A stretch of 64,000 nucleotides of DNA from Cydia pomonella (Eukaryota > Arthropoda > Insecta > Lepidoptera > Tortricidae): NCBI RefSeq assembly GCF_033807575.1, contig NC_084707.1, forward strand, positions 12,138,550 to 12,202,549, read 5' to 3'. Positions 11,640-21,810 of the stretch are shown one piece after another. Positions within the stretch are counted from its first letter, which is position 1. Each line of letters begins with the position of its first letter. Under the pieces are notes generated by a model, which was given only the letters and a program-made list of their open reading frames with translations, ran no database searches and was not told the origin of the DNA. Made by a program: the position numbers and the translations under genes.

Positions 11640-14600
11640 GGTACGCCTACTGGGCCACTTAAACGAAATCTGGTGTAATATACTCAAATATAATATACCG
11701 CTCATTTTGGTCTATTAAAAGGAGAGCCAATAAATTACACTTAGCCCAGGTTAGAGGGTCACGCAGTAGACAATACCAAAGTAAAATAAATTTCCCAATT
11801 CCCACGTAAAGTTGGTGAAGAATGAGAGTTACTCAGTTAGTTTCGATCCTGGTCTGTGAAGAACTTTCTATTTTTCGATTGGTCGTGTTAGTAAGTTGGC
11901 AAACGTAGTTTACTGAGTAGTTCACACGACTGGAGTCTGTGCAGCAACTCAATTTTTGTAACTTATTTTGCATTGGTGCATTATTGCATGTTTTGACTCC
12001 ATATTACTGACAAGACTGTTGAAGTAGCTCTACGTTTTGAGCGTCTTTTCATGCTCAAAACATAATCACATGTATTACTGACGAAGGGCACGATATGCTC
12101 GCGGTCAAATAAGTATGTGATACTTGCAAGCCCATATAAATACATGTCTATTTTGGCTAATAGCAGCAAATACTATAGACAAGGTCTAGTTAGAATAATG
12201 GCAATGGAATTGCAGACACAAGTTCTTGCACCGCCGAGACGTTGTTCTTGTGTCATTTGTACGTCTCCGCCGACGATTATCAAAGCAATCAGCAGCCCTG
12301 CAAACTGTTACTGCCAAATACTAGCGTTTCGCATAATATCGATATATTACTCGTACATGAACAACATTGATTGTTTTTAATAAATACTTTTACCTATCCA
12401 TTTTGACTCGGGGAATCTGATTTCGTATGTCCGGATGTTCTCCTCTACAGGTCGCCATTCTCGTGAAATTTTGTGACCAGAATCCATGATTAAATAGAAT
12501 TGTTTTGTCGATCTAGATTATGGAATTTTTAAAGTGTCTATGGCGCTTAAGGCCATTGTGAGTTAACTGTGATAATGATCCAACGAACTAAGTGTTTTTC
12601 ATTTTTACATTTTCGAAGCTTATCCCGAGGTCTACCACTCACAGAGCTGCTCATTTCAAAGTGACGTACTTAAGTCCAATTGTACCTTAGAATAAAAAGA
12701 CCCGTTGTTTTTCAAATCGGAAAACAATGCGGGTTGCGTCGTAAAAATATCTTTATCGGGTATTTTCAATAAATCTAGGTACTATAAAACAATAACTAGT
12801 TGTATTTTTAAAGGGTGTTTTTCACTTCTCCAGTTGTATCTATTGAATTAGCTGAAGCCAAATGCAAATAATTTCAAGAGAACGGATTATGACTTACGTG
12901 TCCAAGTAATAGCGCTCAAGTTATTGACTTAATAATTGTGACCGCGATTTGCTTGTATCTTTACACGAATAATCTGATAAGGCGTCCCTATGGCAAGCGA
13001 CAAAGTGGGACGTTTCGCCGGCCGCGGTCACAATTTATTATATAAATACTTTAGAAAATATCAATTTGAAACCCACGTTGTTGTCGCATTCAAGTGGACA
13101 GAATATTTTGACTATATGGTAACTAATTTATGTTTTCATAATAATGGACCCGACCCGATTAGACCCGAGATAAACCTTACGATATTTATTCGATTATTTA
13201 CCGAAATGTTTATTAGCAATTTAATCAATAAATACATACTTATATTATTTAAAGTTGCGTAGCCAAAATCACAAATACCAAACCCCTTGCAGTTTCGTCA
13301 TATCAGTCTATTTTATTAGAAAATAATAAATGTATTCATAACGATCATCTTCGAAATGGATCGAAATTAGTCAAGCGATAATAATAATAAAAATGAGTGA
13401 CCTGATCAAATATTTTTAATACTTTTTTTGAAATTTACTTATTTATTTACATACTTAAGATTGTCGTATTTTGAACATGAATTGCACTTTGCCATTACTA
13501 GTAATTGTTTGAAGAATTGTAAGCTTGATTCTCCTGAAATACTCAGTATTAAAATAATCTGACTATCGATAGTAAGCCTGATACGCGCATCACTAGGGCA
13601 ATTGGCGAATGTTTGCCCAAGTTTAGGCGCGGCGGACTTCCCCACTTGGTTGAGGCGGACCAAGTTAACTGTTGCATCGTTTCATTGTCGCCTTCACATT
13701 TTTTTGAAGGGGAATGTTAGTGATGGTTTGTTTGATTGTGAGTTATACGTTTGTGTCTTTACATGCACGTGGTTCAACATAACTGAAAGGATGCCAAAAT
13801 TCATAATTGTTTTACTTTGTATAATAAACAAGTGTAAATGCTAGAATCGTTCGTAATTTCGCTGTTCCTAATTTATTTGTTGTTGTAGAGATTAAGAGAA
13901 GAGAGTGGTGAAATCGGAACAGTAAAAGTGATTTACTTCTAAGCGAGAGCATCCAAGAATATATACTTGGAATTACTAAAGAAATTCGCTGCTTAATTCG
14001 TAGGCCGTCCGAGAAAGATGGGCGGCCGGCGAGGGGTACAGGCCCGAGTTTAATTACAACGCAGGTTTATTCACTCTAATTTCGTGAATTTTGCATTCCC
14101 CGCGTGAACCGCGGAAGGGTTAGAATAAAAGAAAATGACATTCGTTATTCTATTACGTTAAGCAAAGAAGAAGCTTCGTATATTTGTAATTACTTTTGCT
14201 AGACAACGGTCCTCGGTTTCGGCGGAGGTAATCCGTAGCTCCATGTGTAGTTTGCCCGGTGACTGTACGAGTATTACGTACGTGAGAAAGCCCCTTACTT
14301 TGTCATGCGTAACGAGAAGATTGCCCTTTTGTGCTAGTTGCTACAGTTGCCTTTGCAATAAAGGGTTTGCGAAACGCATAATACGCTTTACACTCAGGGG
14401 ACCTTAAAAGCTTCGACGCGGGTAGAAAGTACGAGTATGTAAGTAAACTTTTATTTGGAGTGCCTCAGAGTTTATAATGGACAACATCAAAATTCTTCTA
14501 ATGTAACAGTAGGCATAACACTTAATTTATAATTTAAAACCTCGCAACAAATTTACAATAGTGTGATCTAGTGAGATAAAACCGTCCATGATATATCAGG

Positions 14601-15953
14601 TAGATTTCACCGAAAACTGCAACCACGTCAGATTAACCGTTTGAGATAAATAGGAACATTAATTCGTGAGTACAAACACACAAACAGCATCTCAACCTAC
14701 AGGTATAACATCTCTGTTTTGGGACACACTTAGGTTATGAAGTGGCTTTTTTAGATTGATAGAAGATGAAAGAGATTTTTTTACTGTAGTGTATTGTGAA
14801 GCCGTAGGACCGCTGCAGGGCGGCGCGGGCGCCTGGCCGTTAGGCTCACGATAGTCGCGATGGCGGCAGCGGTTCGAGGCGGCCATCGCGCTCCAAACGG
14901 GCGAAGTTTTCTCCTCTCGGTCGTTACGAGGCGCGAATTGCCCGCGTTACAATTACAGCGCGGCCCGCCATATTTATGCCCGCGGTAACCAAATTGCCCG
15001 ATATTATTCCATCCCATTGAGTGCGAAAAGCGCAAATTAAACCGACTTTATATTGGACGATTTTCCTCGAGAGCGGGGGCGAGATATGTTCGTTGTTAGA
15101 TAAGGAGCCGAGAAGATTGCGTTATGAAATAAGAAAGGAATTGCACATTCTGACGAGTTGAGCGAGTTCGTTTTCCGCTTTCAGATAAAATTTATCCTGG
15201 CTTTGGATTTGGTAATGTTTTTATTACGCATCAATTCACTACTTCGCTATAACTGCGAAACATCTTATGAAATTATGAAACAAGATTTCTAGGACTTGTG
15301 AAAATTATTCATCAATAATATGATTCATTATAATAGTATACAAACATGAATCTTAGATACCTTAAGTTAGACGGATGAATGTCTACCTATGTAATTCGCA
15401 GAAGAAGCATATTTTCAAACTTAAATTTAAAGAATGCCATATACATAGTAAATAATATTTCTTGTTCGCAGACAAAAAAAAATCGTTGCTTTGAAAACGT
15501 CAATTAGTAACAAAATGGAGCTCAATTCCAAACAGTTGGTCTTATCGTTCGCTCAACCCGCTTGCTAAAAGAAAACGGAAGGAAAGATATATTTGTGAGG
15601 GGCCCAGATATTTTGGGAACTATATAGCCTAATGAAAGTGAACGAGGGCGGCCGGGCGCTAACAACTAATTGGCTATTCCGAAAACTCATTTGAACACAA
15701 AATGGATTCTGTATTTAAATTCCAACATTGCGTAAAACAACGACGAAAGTTAAATGCGTAAGGCGTTTTGGTTTCGATATATTTTTACGTGATGTTTCCG
15801 CTTGCCCATTGCGACGGTGGTTCTCTAATAATTATGCCGTTTTAAATGGTAGACAACCTTATGGTAAATAACATATTTTTAATACAAGACCGTAAATTGG
15901 TTGGTTGCATGTACATATGCAAAGAAACAGTTTTGTGTGTCCTGTGGTATATT
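11640..15953. other. unique DNA with several GC-richer islands
   Basis: Blocks at about 13980-14420, 14780-15080 and 15540-15720 stand out as GC-richer and CpG-containing in AT-rich surroundings. Minus-strand frames at 14692-15035 are stop-poor because of this composition and show no domain. No repeat or gene is recognised. The area may be intronic or intergenic regulatory DNA. Confidence 0.35.
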
Positions 15954-16674
15954 AGATCCCATCAAAATAATACTTGTCAAAAAAACCAAGTCTCGCAACT
16001 CAGTTGTTCTGCGGTAAAAAGTTGTGAGATCCATGTAATACCAAGTCGGTTATTAATTTATTCAGTCTCTACTTAAGCGACTTTCTGTCTTAATACGTCC
16101 AGTCTCTAAGACCACGATCGTGGTCCATAACAATTGAAAATCAATTGTGTCTGGAATCTCCGTACTCGAAGCATTAAGTTGTTACGTAATAATTAACAGC
16201 ATCTTATAGTGACGCATATCAATATTAAAATTCTTTAATGTTTTATATAAATATATTGAGACTTGGCCATCGCACTAAATAATTGAATTTACATGTGTTT
16301 TCAGGCCATTGAATTTACACGTGTTTTCAGGCGATTGAATTTACACGTGTTTTCAGGCGATGGCCAAGTCTTAATATATTTATATAAAACATTAAAGAAT
16401 TTTAATGATATGCGTCACTATAAGATGCTGTTAATTATTACGTAACAACTTAATGCTTCGAGTACGGAGATTCCAGACACAATTGATTTTCAATTGTTAT
16501 GGACCACGATCGTGGTCTTAGAGACTGGACGTATTAAGACAGAAAGTCGCTTAAGTAGAGACTGAATAAATTAATAACCGACTTGGTATTACATGGATCT
16601 CACAACTTTTTACCGCAGAACAACTGAGTTGCGAGACTTGGTTTTTTTGACAAGTATTGTTTTTGATGGGATCT
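15954..16674. repeat. long near-perfect palindrome (arms of about 320 bp, 83-bp loop)
   Basis: The left arm (15954-16273) runs from AGATCCCATCAAAA to GACTTGGCCATCGC. The right arm (16357-16674) runs from GCGATGGCCAAGTC back to its reverse complement ending TTTTGATGGGATCT. I see only a few substitutions and small indels along each arm, including a 3-base gap beside CATTAAAGAATTTTAAT. A RNA copy would form a very long hairpin. There is no coding capacity. It could be a fold-back element or a recently inverted duplication of a repeat, since the sequence right of the palindrome looks like that repeat's continuation. Confidence 0.9.
16282..16359 (+). repeat. three 26-bp tandem repeats in the palindrome loop
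   Basis: The unit is ATTGAATTTACACGTGTTTT followed by CAGGCG, three times without spacers (16282, 16308, 16334). Units 2 and 3 contain the E-box CACGTG; unit 1 has CATGTG and ends CAGGCC. The third unit overlaps the first bases of the right arm. Confidence 0.9.
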
Positions 16675-16814
16675 CATTTCTTTTTGTATTTTGTAGACAG
16701 TTCTACTTTTTTCCTTTTCGGTACCTTCTACTTATTGTATATATGTATATCTACCAGCAACGAATTTTCTTAAAGCCCTCTCTCTGACTTATGAACTTTT
16801 TTTCATGATGGGAT

Positions 16815-17380
16815 TACCCATTTTTTGCTCGATTTGGCAGGGGCACTACCATGCGCCTATATTTATATGGGACTAGCTTAAACCCGCGGCTTCGCACGCA
16901 ATAATAATAACTGCCGTAAAACATAAATAAAACATCGTTACGAATAAAGCCAATATTGAAAAATTTAACTGAAGACTTGGCTGTATGGGCTTAATTTTCT
17001 TTGCGGTCTTTTCTAGATTTTTTAGTTTTTCCTTGATTCATACACCAAACACTACTTATATTCCAAATTTGAAGCTTCTAGGTCTGCTAGAAGTGCCTTA
17101 GAATTTTGATGATCGGTGAGTCAGTGAGTGACAAAATTAAGAAATTTGACCCGTTATAATTCTTGAAATACTGGTTCAAATTGAATGAAATTTGAAATAT
17201 ACCGTGTCTTTACAATGCCTGCATGGTTACTGAAAATTTCAGTCTTCTAGTTTTATCCACAACGAAGTTACAGGGGGTCGAAAATGGTCTGAATTGCTTC
17301 GAGAAAAGGATGGTACGGCCGTGATGCTTTTTTGCTCGACTTGGTGGGGGCACTGCCGTGCCCCCAGATATAAAATGTAT
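16815..17380 (+). mobile_element. dispersed repeat with 'cccgcggcttcgc' motif and flanking direct repeats
   Basis: AACCCGCGGCTTCGCACGC (near 16878), GAAGCTTCTAGGTCTGCTAG and a 3' part ending CAACGAAGTTACAGGGGG are a repeat type common in insects. It lies between two imperfect direct repeats of about 50 bp: TTTTTTGCTCGATTTGGCAG (from about 16818) and TTTTTTGCTCGACTTGGTGG (from about 17327), each followed by GGGCACTRCCRTGC. No coding capacity. Confidence 0.6.
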
Positions 17381-19247
17381 TTAGCATCTCACATCATCAT
17401 TATTCAGCTGGCTGTGGTAGTACCTCGAGCCGCCACCTTTTGGGAAATCCAACGTCTGGCTCGGCTAATGACGACCGCGCTCTGAATACTGAACGGCCAG
17501 CTAGACTAGTCGACGTAGTTGCCGTGCCGCCTTACTCGCTCATCACTAACTAAGAGCAAGCTTTCTCAGAGTCCAGTTCCTTTTCTAAGTCACACTAAGA
17601 CTCACCTTGCAAAGAACGGTAAACTCGAAGTTAAGTATAAATCAAATAGTTCACTTTCTCTGTAGGGGTAAATTGTGTTTTGTTTAAGTTGTTCGCTCCG
17701 TGTGCGTTTGCTCGGGTAGTTCGCGACATATTGTCTGAGAACTCCGCCGACGCCTCTCCAATAAATAAGCAGGTCACATATTGAAGGGGGCGGAGGAGGG
17801 ATACAATTGTAACTTTCCTGCCTCCAGTTTACGAGAGTAGGCAAAAGTTTAAAAAATACAAGTTTTCTTGCCCCTGGCTCGCGGACATCGAGCGTTCGCA
17901 CGAATACAATACAATACGCGGCGGGCCGGTGGGACGGTTCCCAGTGCGAAGCCGTCGCGACTTCTCCAGACGCATTGTTTATGTTATTCCATCTCAATAA
18001 AACTTTTCCACAACAAGACGGAGAACCTGTGATCAGATTTTTGTATGCACTTACCAGTTTGAATGTCCATTTGCCGAATCATATTTGGCATAAAAATGAG
18101 CTTCGATTATTTTTATCCAAAAATTCGCCGCATAATAAGCGGCAGCCACTCTTAGTGCTTTTATTTGTGACTCGAATTTATACTTTCAATTTCCTTACCT
18201 TCAATAAAACGAGAGCCAACACTTTCTGGGCTTAAGAAGTAAAAGATTAGAAGTAAGGTGAGAGCTTTTAAAAATCGACAGTGGCATCACGATCAGAGGC
18301 AAAAGTTGTTAATCTTGTCCCGGCCCGCGAAGTTCCGGTGGGCCGCCAAGCGTTACACAACAAGTAATTAGTATGCAGCGAGTTCGCGTGGCATTTTTTC
18401 ACATTATACTAAGTCCCAAAGAAAAACTGTAGGAAGTACATGGGGTGGAACGGGGGGCCACTCCAGCGATTCCCAATAATTCATTAGAGCGGCGTCACGG
18501 GGTACGAATTAAAATTAATGATTCGCGAGGACAGCAGCCGGCTCCGAGCATCTAGCGCATTACCGGCGCGCTTTTTATCCCTATAGATAACTTAACCCCC
18601 CGTCGAACAGGTGTCGAATCGACTTTTCATGCTTAGTTGTTTTAGTAGTTATGCAAATTCTTTGTGATCTGTTCTATTCATCTTTATTATGTTAATTCCA
18701 GCCTTTTAGAAACAAATAACCTTGAAATAAGATAAGACAATTTTATTCATAAGTATAAGGTGTGATAGTTCACCGTCTACGTAAGCACGGTGAAACATCT
18801 AGTCGGTGGATGAGTCACTCTCGGGAAGTAGGTAGGTATCAACTCTAATACCGACTATGCAACAACAAGGCAAGGCACCGAAAGCAATTTAGGATCATCC
18901 CCACAGATCAAGTTATAATAAGTAGGTAGGCGCAATATTGTAGGTTATATTAGCAAACTTCCGGTTGATTCCACTCCGGGATTGCAAATACATTGTCGCG
19001 AAATGACTTGATGAGAATTCGGGCGACGCGAGTCGACATACAAGTCGCGTTTCCAGTTTCTCGTCACGTGCGCTGCCTCAAATAAGGCTTACCACCCTCC
19101 CTGGTACCGCCTTCTCTCACGTCAAAAGCAAATTTTGCAGAATATCTAGTGCACCTAAAATCTTCACTCTCCTGATCAGACGAAGACACTGCAAGCATAA
19201 GTATGCCTTACATTCTGTTGCACTGTAGATTTAATATTATGTAAGCT
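17381..19247. other. GC-richer unique DNA, no gene supported
   Basis: This is one of the most CpG-rich non-transposon stretches (about 17500-18600). The minus-strand frame at 17602-17997 (131 codons) opens with TTG, shows no domain and has a proline run (PPPPP), so I do not call it. The region could hold conserved enhancers. Confidence 0.35.
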
Positions 19248-19318
19248 AAGATCAGAAAATTCGAGCCAGTCGCCTTAAGGGTAGGAACCTAAACTTTTGA
19301 TTTTCTTAACCGTGAATG
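19248..19318 (+). repeat. duplicated segment copy A, left part
   Basis: AATTCGAGCCAGTCGCCTTA and AGGGTAGGAACCTAAACTTT match copy B at 19953-20178. Copy A is split here by the SINE at 19319-19602 and resumes at 19603-19713. Confidence 0.8.
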
Positions 19319-19602
19319 AAATTATAAATAAATAAATAAATAGATAAATAAATATTATAGGACATTATTACACAAATTGACTAAGTCCCACAGTAAGCTC
19401 AATAAGGCTTGTGTTGAGGGTACTTAGACAACGATATATATAATATATAAATATTTATAAATACTTAAATACATAGAAAACACCCATGACTCAGGAACAA
19501 ATATCCATGCTCATCACACGAATAAATGCCCTTACCAGGATTTGAACCCGGGACCATCAGCTTCGTAGGCAGGGTCACTACCCACTAGGCCAAACCGGTC
19601 GT
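19319..19602 (-). mobile_element. tRNA-derived SINE
   Basis: On the minus strand the head reads GACGACCGGTTTGGCCTAGT, an A-box-like segment, followed by a B box GGGTTCAAATCC (19538-19549 on plus). The body contains CAAGCCTTATTGAGCTTACT, and the tail is an AAAT/ATAA microsatellite (19324-19355). This is a familiar lepidopteran SINE layout with an internal Pol III promoter. Comparing the split and unsplit copies of the surrounding segment supports insertion here. No clean target duplication is visible. Confidence 0.85.
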
Positions 19603-19713
19603 CATCAGTTAGTATTACTACATTTTTCGTACGGACATACCTCGATACAAAATGTCTGCAATTTTGGCTGTAGTATTGGGAATAGGAACAATATTTTATA
19701 AATATACAAAGTG
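19603..19713 (+). repeat. duplicated segment copy A, right part
   Basis: TTAGTATTACTACATTTTTC, GTACGGACATACCTCGATAC and AAAATGTCTGCAATTTTGGC match copy B at about 20065-20178 with scattered differences. Confidence 0.8.
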
Positions 19714-19952
19714 CTTGTCATCATTCTTTACTAAGCATTTTTCTACATGTGTAACTACTAACAAAAATATGGATTTGAAAAATCCAATTTTTTTTTTTCA
19801 TTTTCATAAATAATTTTTATAACATTTTGCGATTTGGCTTAAGATAATAATTTGTGTTAGGGTTTCAGAAAAAAATACCGTTCTGAAACAATTAGTCCAC
19901 ACTGTCATTATCAGCTCCGCCGCAAAAAAAATCCTTGAGATAATCACCCCAT

Positions 19953-20178
19953 AAGATCAGATAATTCGAGTCAGTCGCTTTAAGGGTAGGAACCTAAACT
20001 TTTGTTATTCCATATGTTATTTTCTTAACCTTGAAATGAAATTAATGCGATGATTATCATTATATTAGTATTACTATATTTTTGCGTACGGACATACCTC
20101 GACACAAAATGTCTGCAATTTTAGATGTAGTATTTGGAACAGGAAATATATTTTATACCTAAATATACAAAAAGTGTT
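19953..20178 (+). repeat. duplicated segment copy B (SINE-free)
   Basis: This is the uninterrupted counterpart of 19248-19318 plus 19603-19713, carrying the same blocks in the same order. It differs by substitutions and by TTATTCCATATG-like extra bases. It serves as an internal empty site for the SINE. Confidence 0.8.
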
Positions 20179-20957
20179 TTCTTTTTATCCGTTAACTTCG
20201 GCGTATAGCTTAATACATTTAAGGAAACTCAATATCAATGGCTAGTTTAGTGGATTCGAATATTTTTTGTTATTCAAACAAAATAATTAAATGCTCCATC
20301 TACCTCCATTGTAGAACAGGCATTATAATTAACTCAACCAAACAATTGAAAAGTATGATCGACGTCCATATCATTTCGAACATCGATAGTTCGAGATACT
20401 GTAGGAAATTTTCTTCTTTCGTTATTTCAAGTATACTATGACCGATAAGTAAGTATTACCTATTACAAGAATAAACCATTATTTCCTTTAAATTTACAAT
20501 AAAAATATTTATTTGTGAAGTGAACCTAAGAGAAAATGTCTGTAATAATCACTTTTTACGGACTGTTACGTAGCTATGTGGAAGTCTAATGTACATTATA
20601 CTAAAAATAAATAAAACTCCAACGCTGAACTAATTGAGCTGCTAATCTAGTACCGAATCCTTTGTATATTGAAACAATATGCGGCAAACATCCACCGTAT
20701 TTGTGAAGAAAATATATTTACTTGGCGAAAAAAGGGATGATAACGTGACTGTGGGCTAATCGGCTGACATCCTCAACTTTGTTGTTCTTATTGGTGGTGT
20801 TCATAAGCCTGACTCGACGTCGTCCGAATCCTAAGCAGGAACTTACCCCCAAACAAATTGAGGACAATATATGTTGGCACTTCCTTGTCACCCTACGCGT
20901 TATTAGCATTGGAACAGACGGGCAGTTGAAACGCCGCGTCTACATAATTAAGGACTA

Positions 20958-21115
20958 ACGGCCCGATTAGAAGAATGAGATACGACAACGATAAGTTCTT
21001 GTTTAGATAAGTTCTCACTTAGATATCGTTTGTATGTCGTATAATTGAGAGACGCAGCTCGATTCGGGCAACCAATGTCACTTTGACGTTAGTTATTTAC
21101 GATAGGTACAAGTGC
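20958..21115 (+). mobile_element. short dispersed repeat (MITE-like)
   Basis: CGGCCCGATTAGAAGAATGA, CGACAACGATAAGTTCTTGT and AGAGACGCAGCTCGATTCGG form a lepidopteran repeat type that I recognise as common. CCCGATT at the left mirrors GATTCGGG at the right. No coding capacity. Confidence 0.55.
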
Positions 21116-21224
21116 GACACGTAGAAAATTACGAGAATTACGAGTGGCGATAAATTAAAACACGACCGAAGGGATTGTTTTAAATCAACACGAGTTGCGA
21201 ATTACCTATTCGCACATGTATCGT

Positions 21225-21335
21225 ACAACGTTTTACAGTACATATGGCCCTTTAAATGTTCGACACAGTAACGTAATATGCTAATTTTCGCACTAGTGCG
21301 GTAAAGTAGCACCATATGTACTGTAAACATAATTT
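21225..21335. repeat. inverted repeat around ACAGTACATATGG
   Basis: TTTTACAGTACATATGG (21231 on) is mirrored by CCATATGTACTGTAAA near 21312. The interior includes GCACTAGTGC, itself palindromic. It is probably a small MITE or a relic of one. Confidence 0.6.
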
Positions 21336-21684
21336 TAGTTGACATTGATGTTACAACATTGACTTTTTTATAGAAAAATTAAACTATGTTAGAGCGTCGA
21401 ATATAACGTACGAAAATAATTGCTGTAAGTATATTTCTTGCAGTAGGATCTAGTAGATTTTACGATTGGCTATTATTTCACATGGAACAATTCACAAATA
21501 GTTATTTTCAGTCATTACACATCAAGACATAAGATATTATATATCAAATTAAAATGGACGTTATTAAATATTTCTCACTTAATATCATCACTTAAAAAGT
21601 CAATTCTATTAGCCATAATGACAACTTTAAATTTGCATCAGATTACTTTGCCATACATGTGGATAAAACGCAACTTTCTTACAG

Positions 21685-21810
21685 GTTTTTGAAGTACCAA
21701 GAGAGCCTTCACGAGTTGGTATGGTGAAAAGGAATTTTTATTCTCATGCTCTGAAAGTGGGTCATTGTTGTTCTAAAAAGTGTGCAGAAAGTGTTACGTG
21801 TCTGGACTAG
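21685..21810 (+). CDS. candidate terminal coding exon, unidentified
   Basis: The acceptor CAACTTTCTTACAG ends at 21684. The following frame is open for 41 codons to TAG at 21808-21810. It starts VFEVPREPSRVGMVKRN and ends with a cysteine-rich tail (GHCCSKKCAESVTCLD). The composition looks coding-like: charged and hydrophobic residues are balanced, and four cysteines cluster near the end. I do not recognise the family. Another frame from the same acceptor closes after about 14 codons. Whether it belongs with the candidates at 906-4064 is unknown, because the phases do not fit the donor at 996. What is seen is the acceptor, the open frame and the stop; a gene is inferred. Confidence 0.28.
   Translation, partial: VFEVPREPSRVGMVKRNFYSHALKVGHCCSKKCAESVTCLD

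Noticed and set aside
12990..13262. Open frame of 90 codons beginning ATGGCAAGCGAC
   Set aside because: Starts with a fair ATG context but becomes an AT-driven Ile/Leu/Asn text with no domain and no splice support.
14692..15035. Overlapping minus-strand frames of 64 and 84 codons
   Set aside because: Arg/Ala/Pro-rich text from a CpG-rich block, with two frames open at once, indicates composition rather than coding.
16282..16359. Possible CRISPR array
   Set aside because: Three units abut without spacers, inside a eukaryotic palindrome.
17602..17997. Minus-strand open frame of 131 codons
   Set aside because: It opens with TTG, lies in a GC-richer block where stops are rare, has no domain or splice signals, and the plus strand is similarly stop-poor.
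19530..19602. Possible tRNA gene (minus)
   Set aside because: A and B boxes are present but no acceptor stem or cloverleaf; the sequence continues into a SINE body and A-rich tail.
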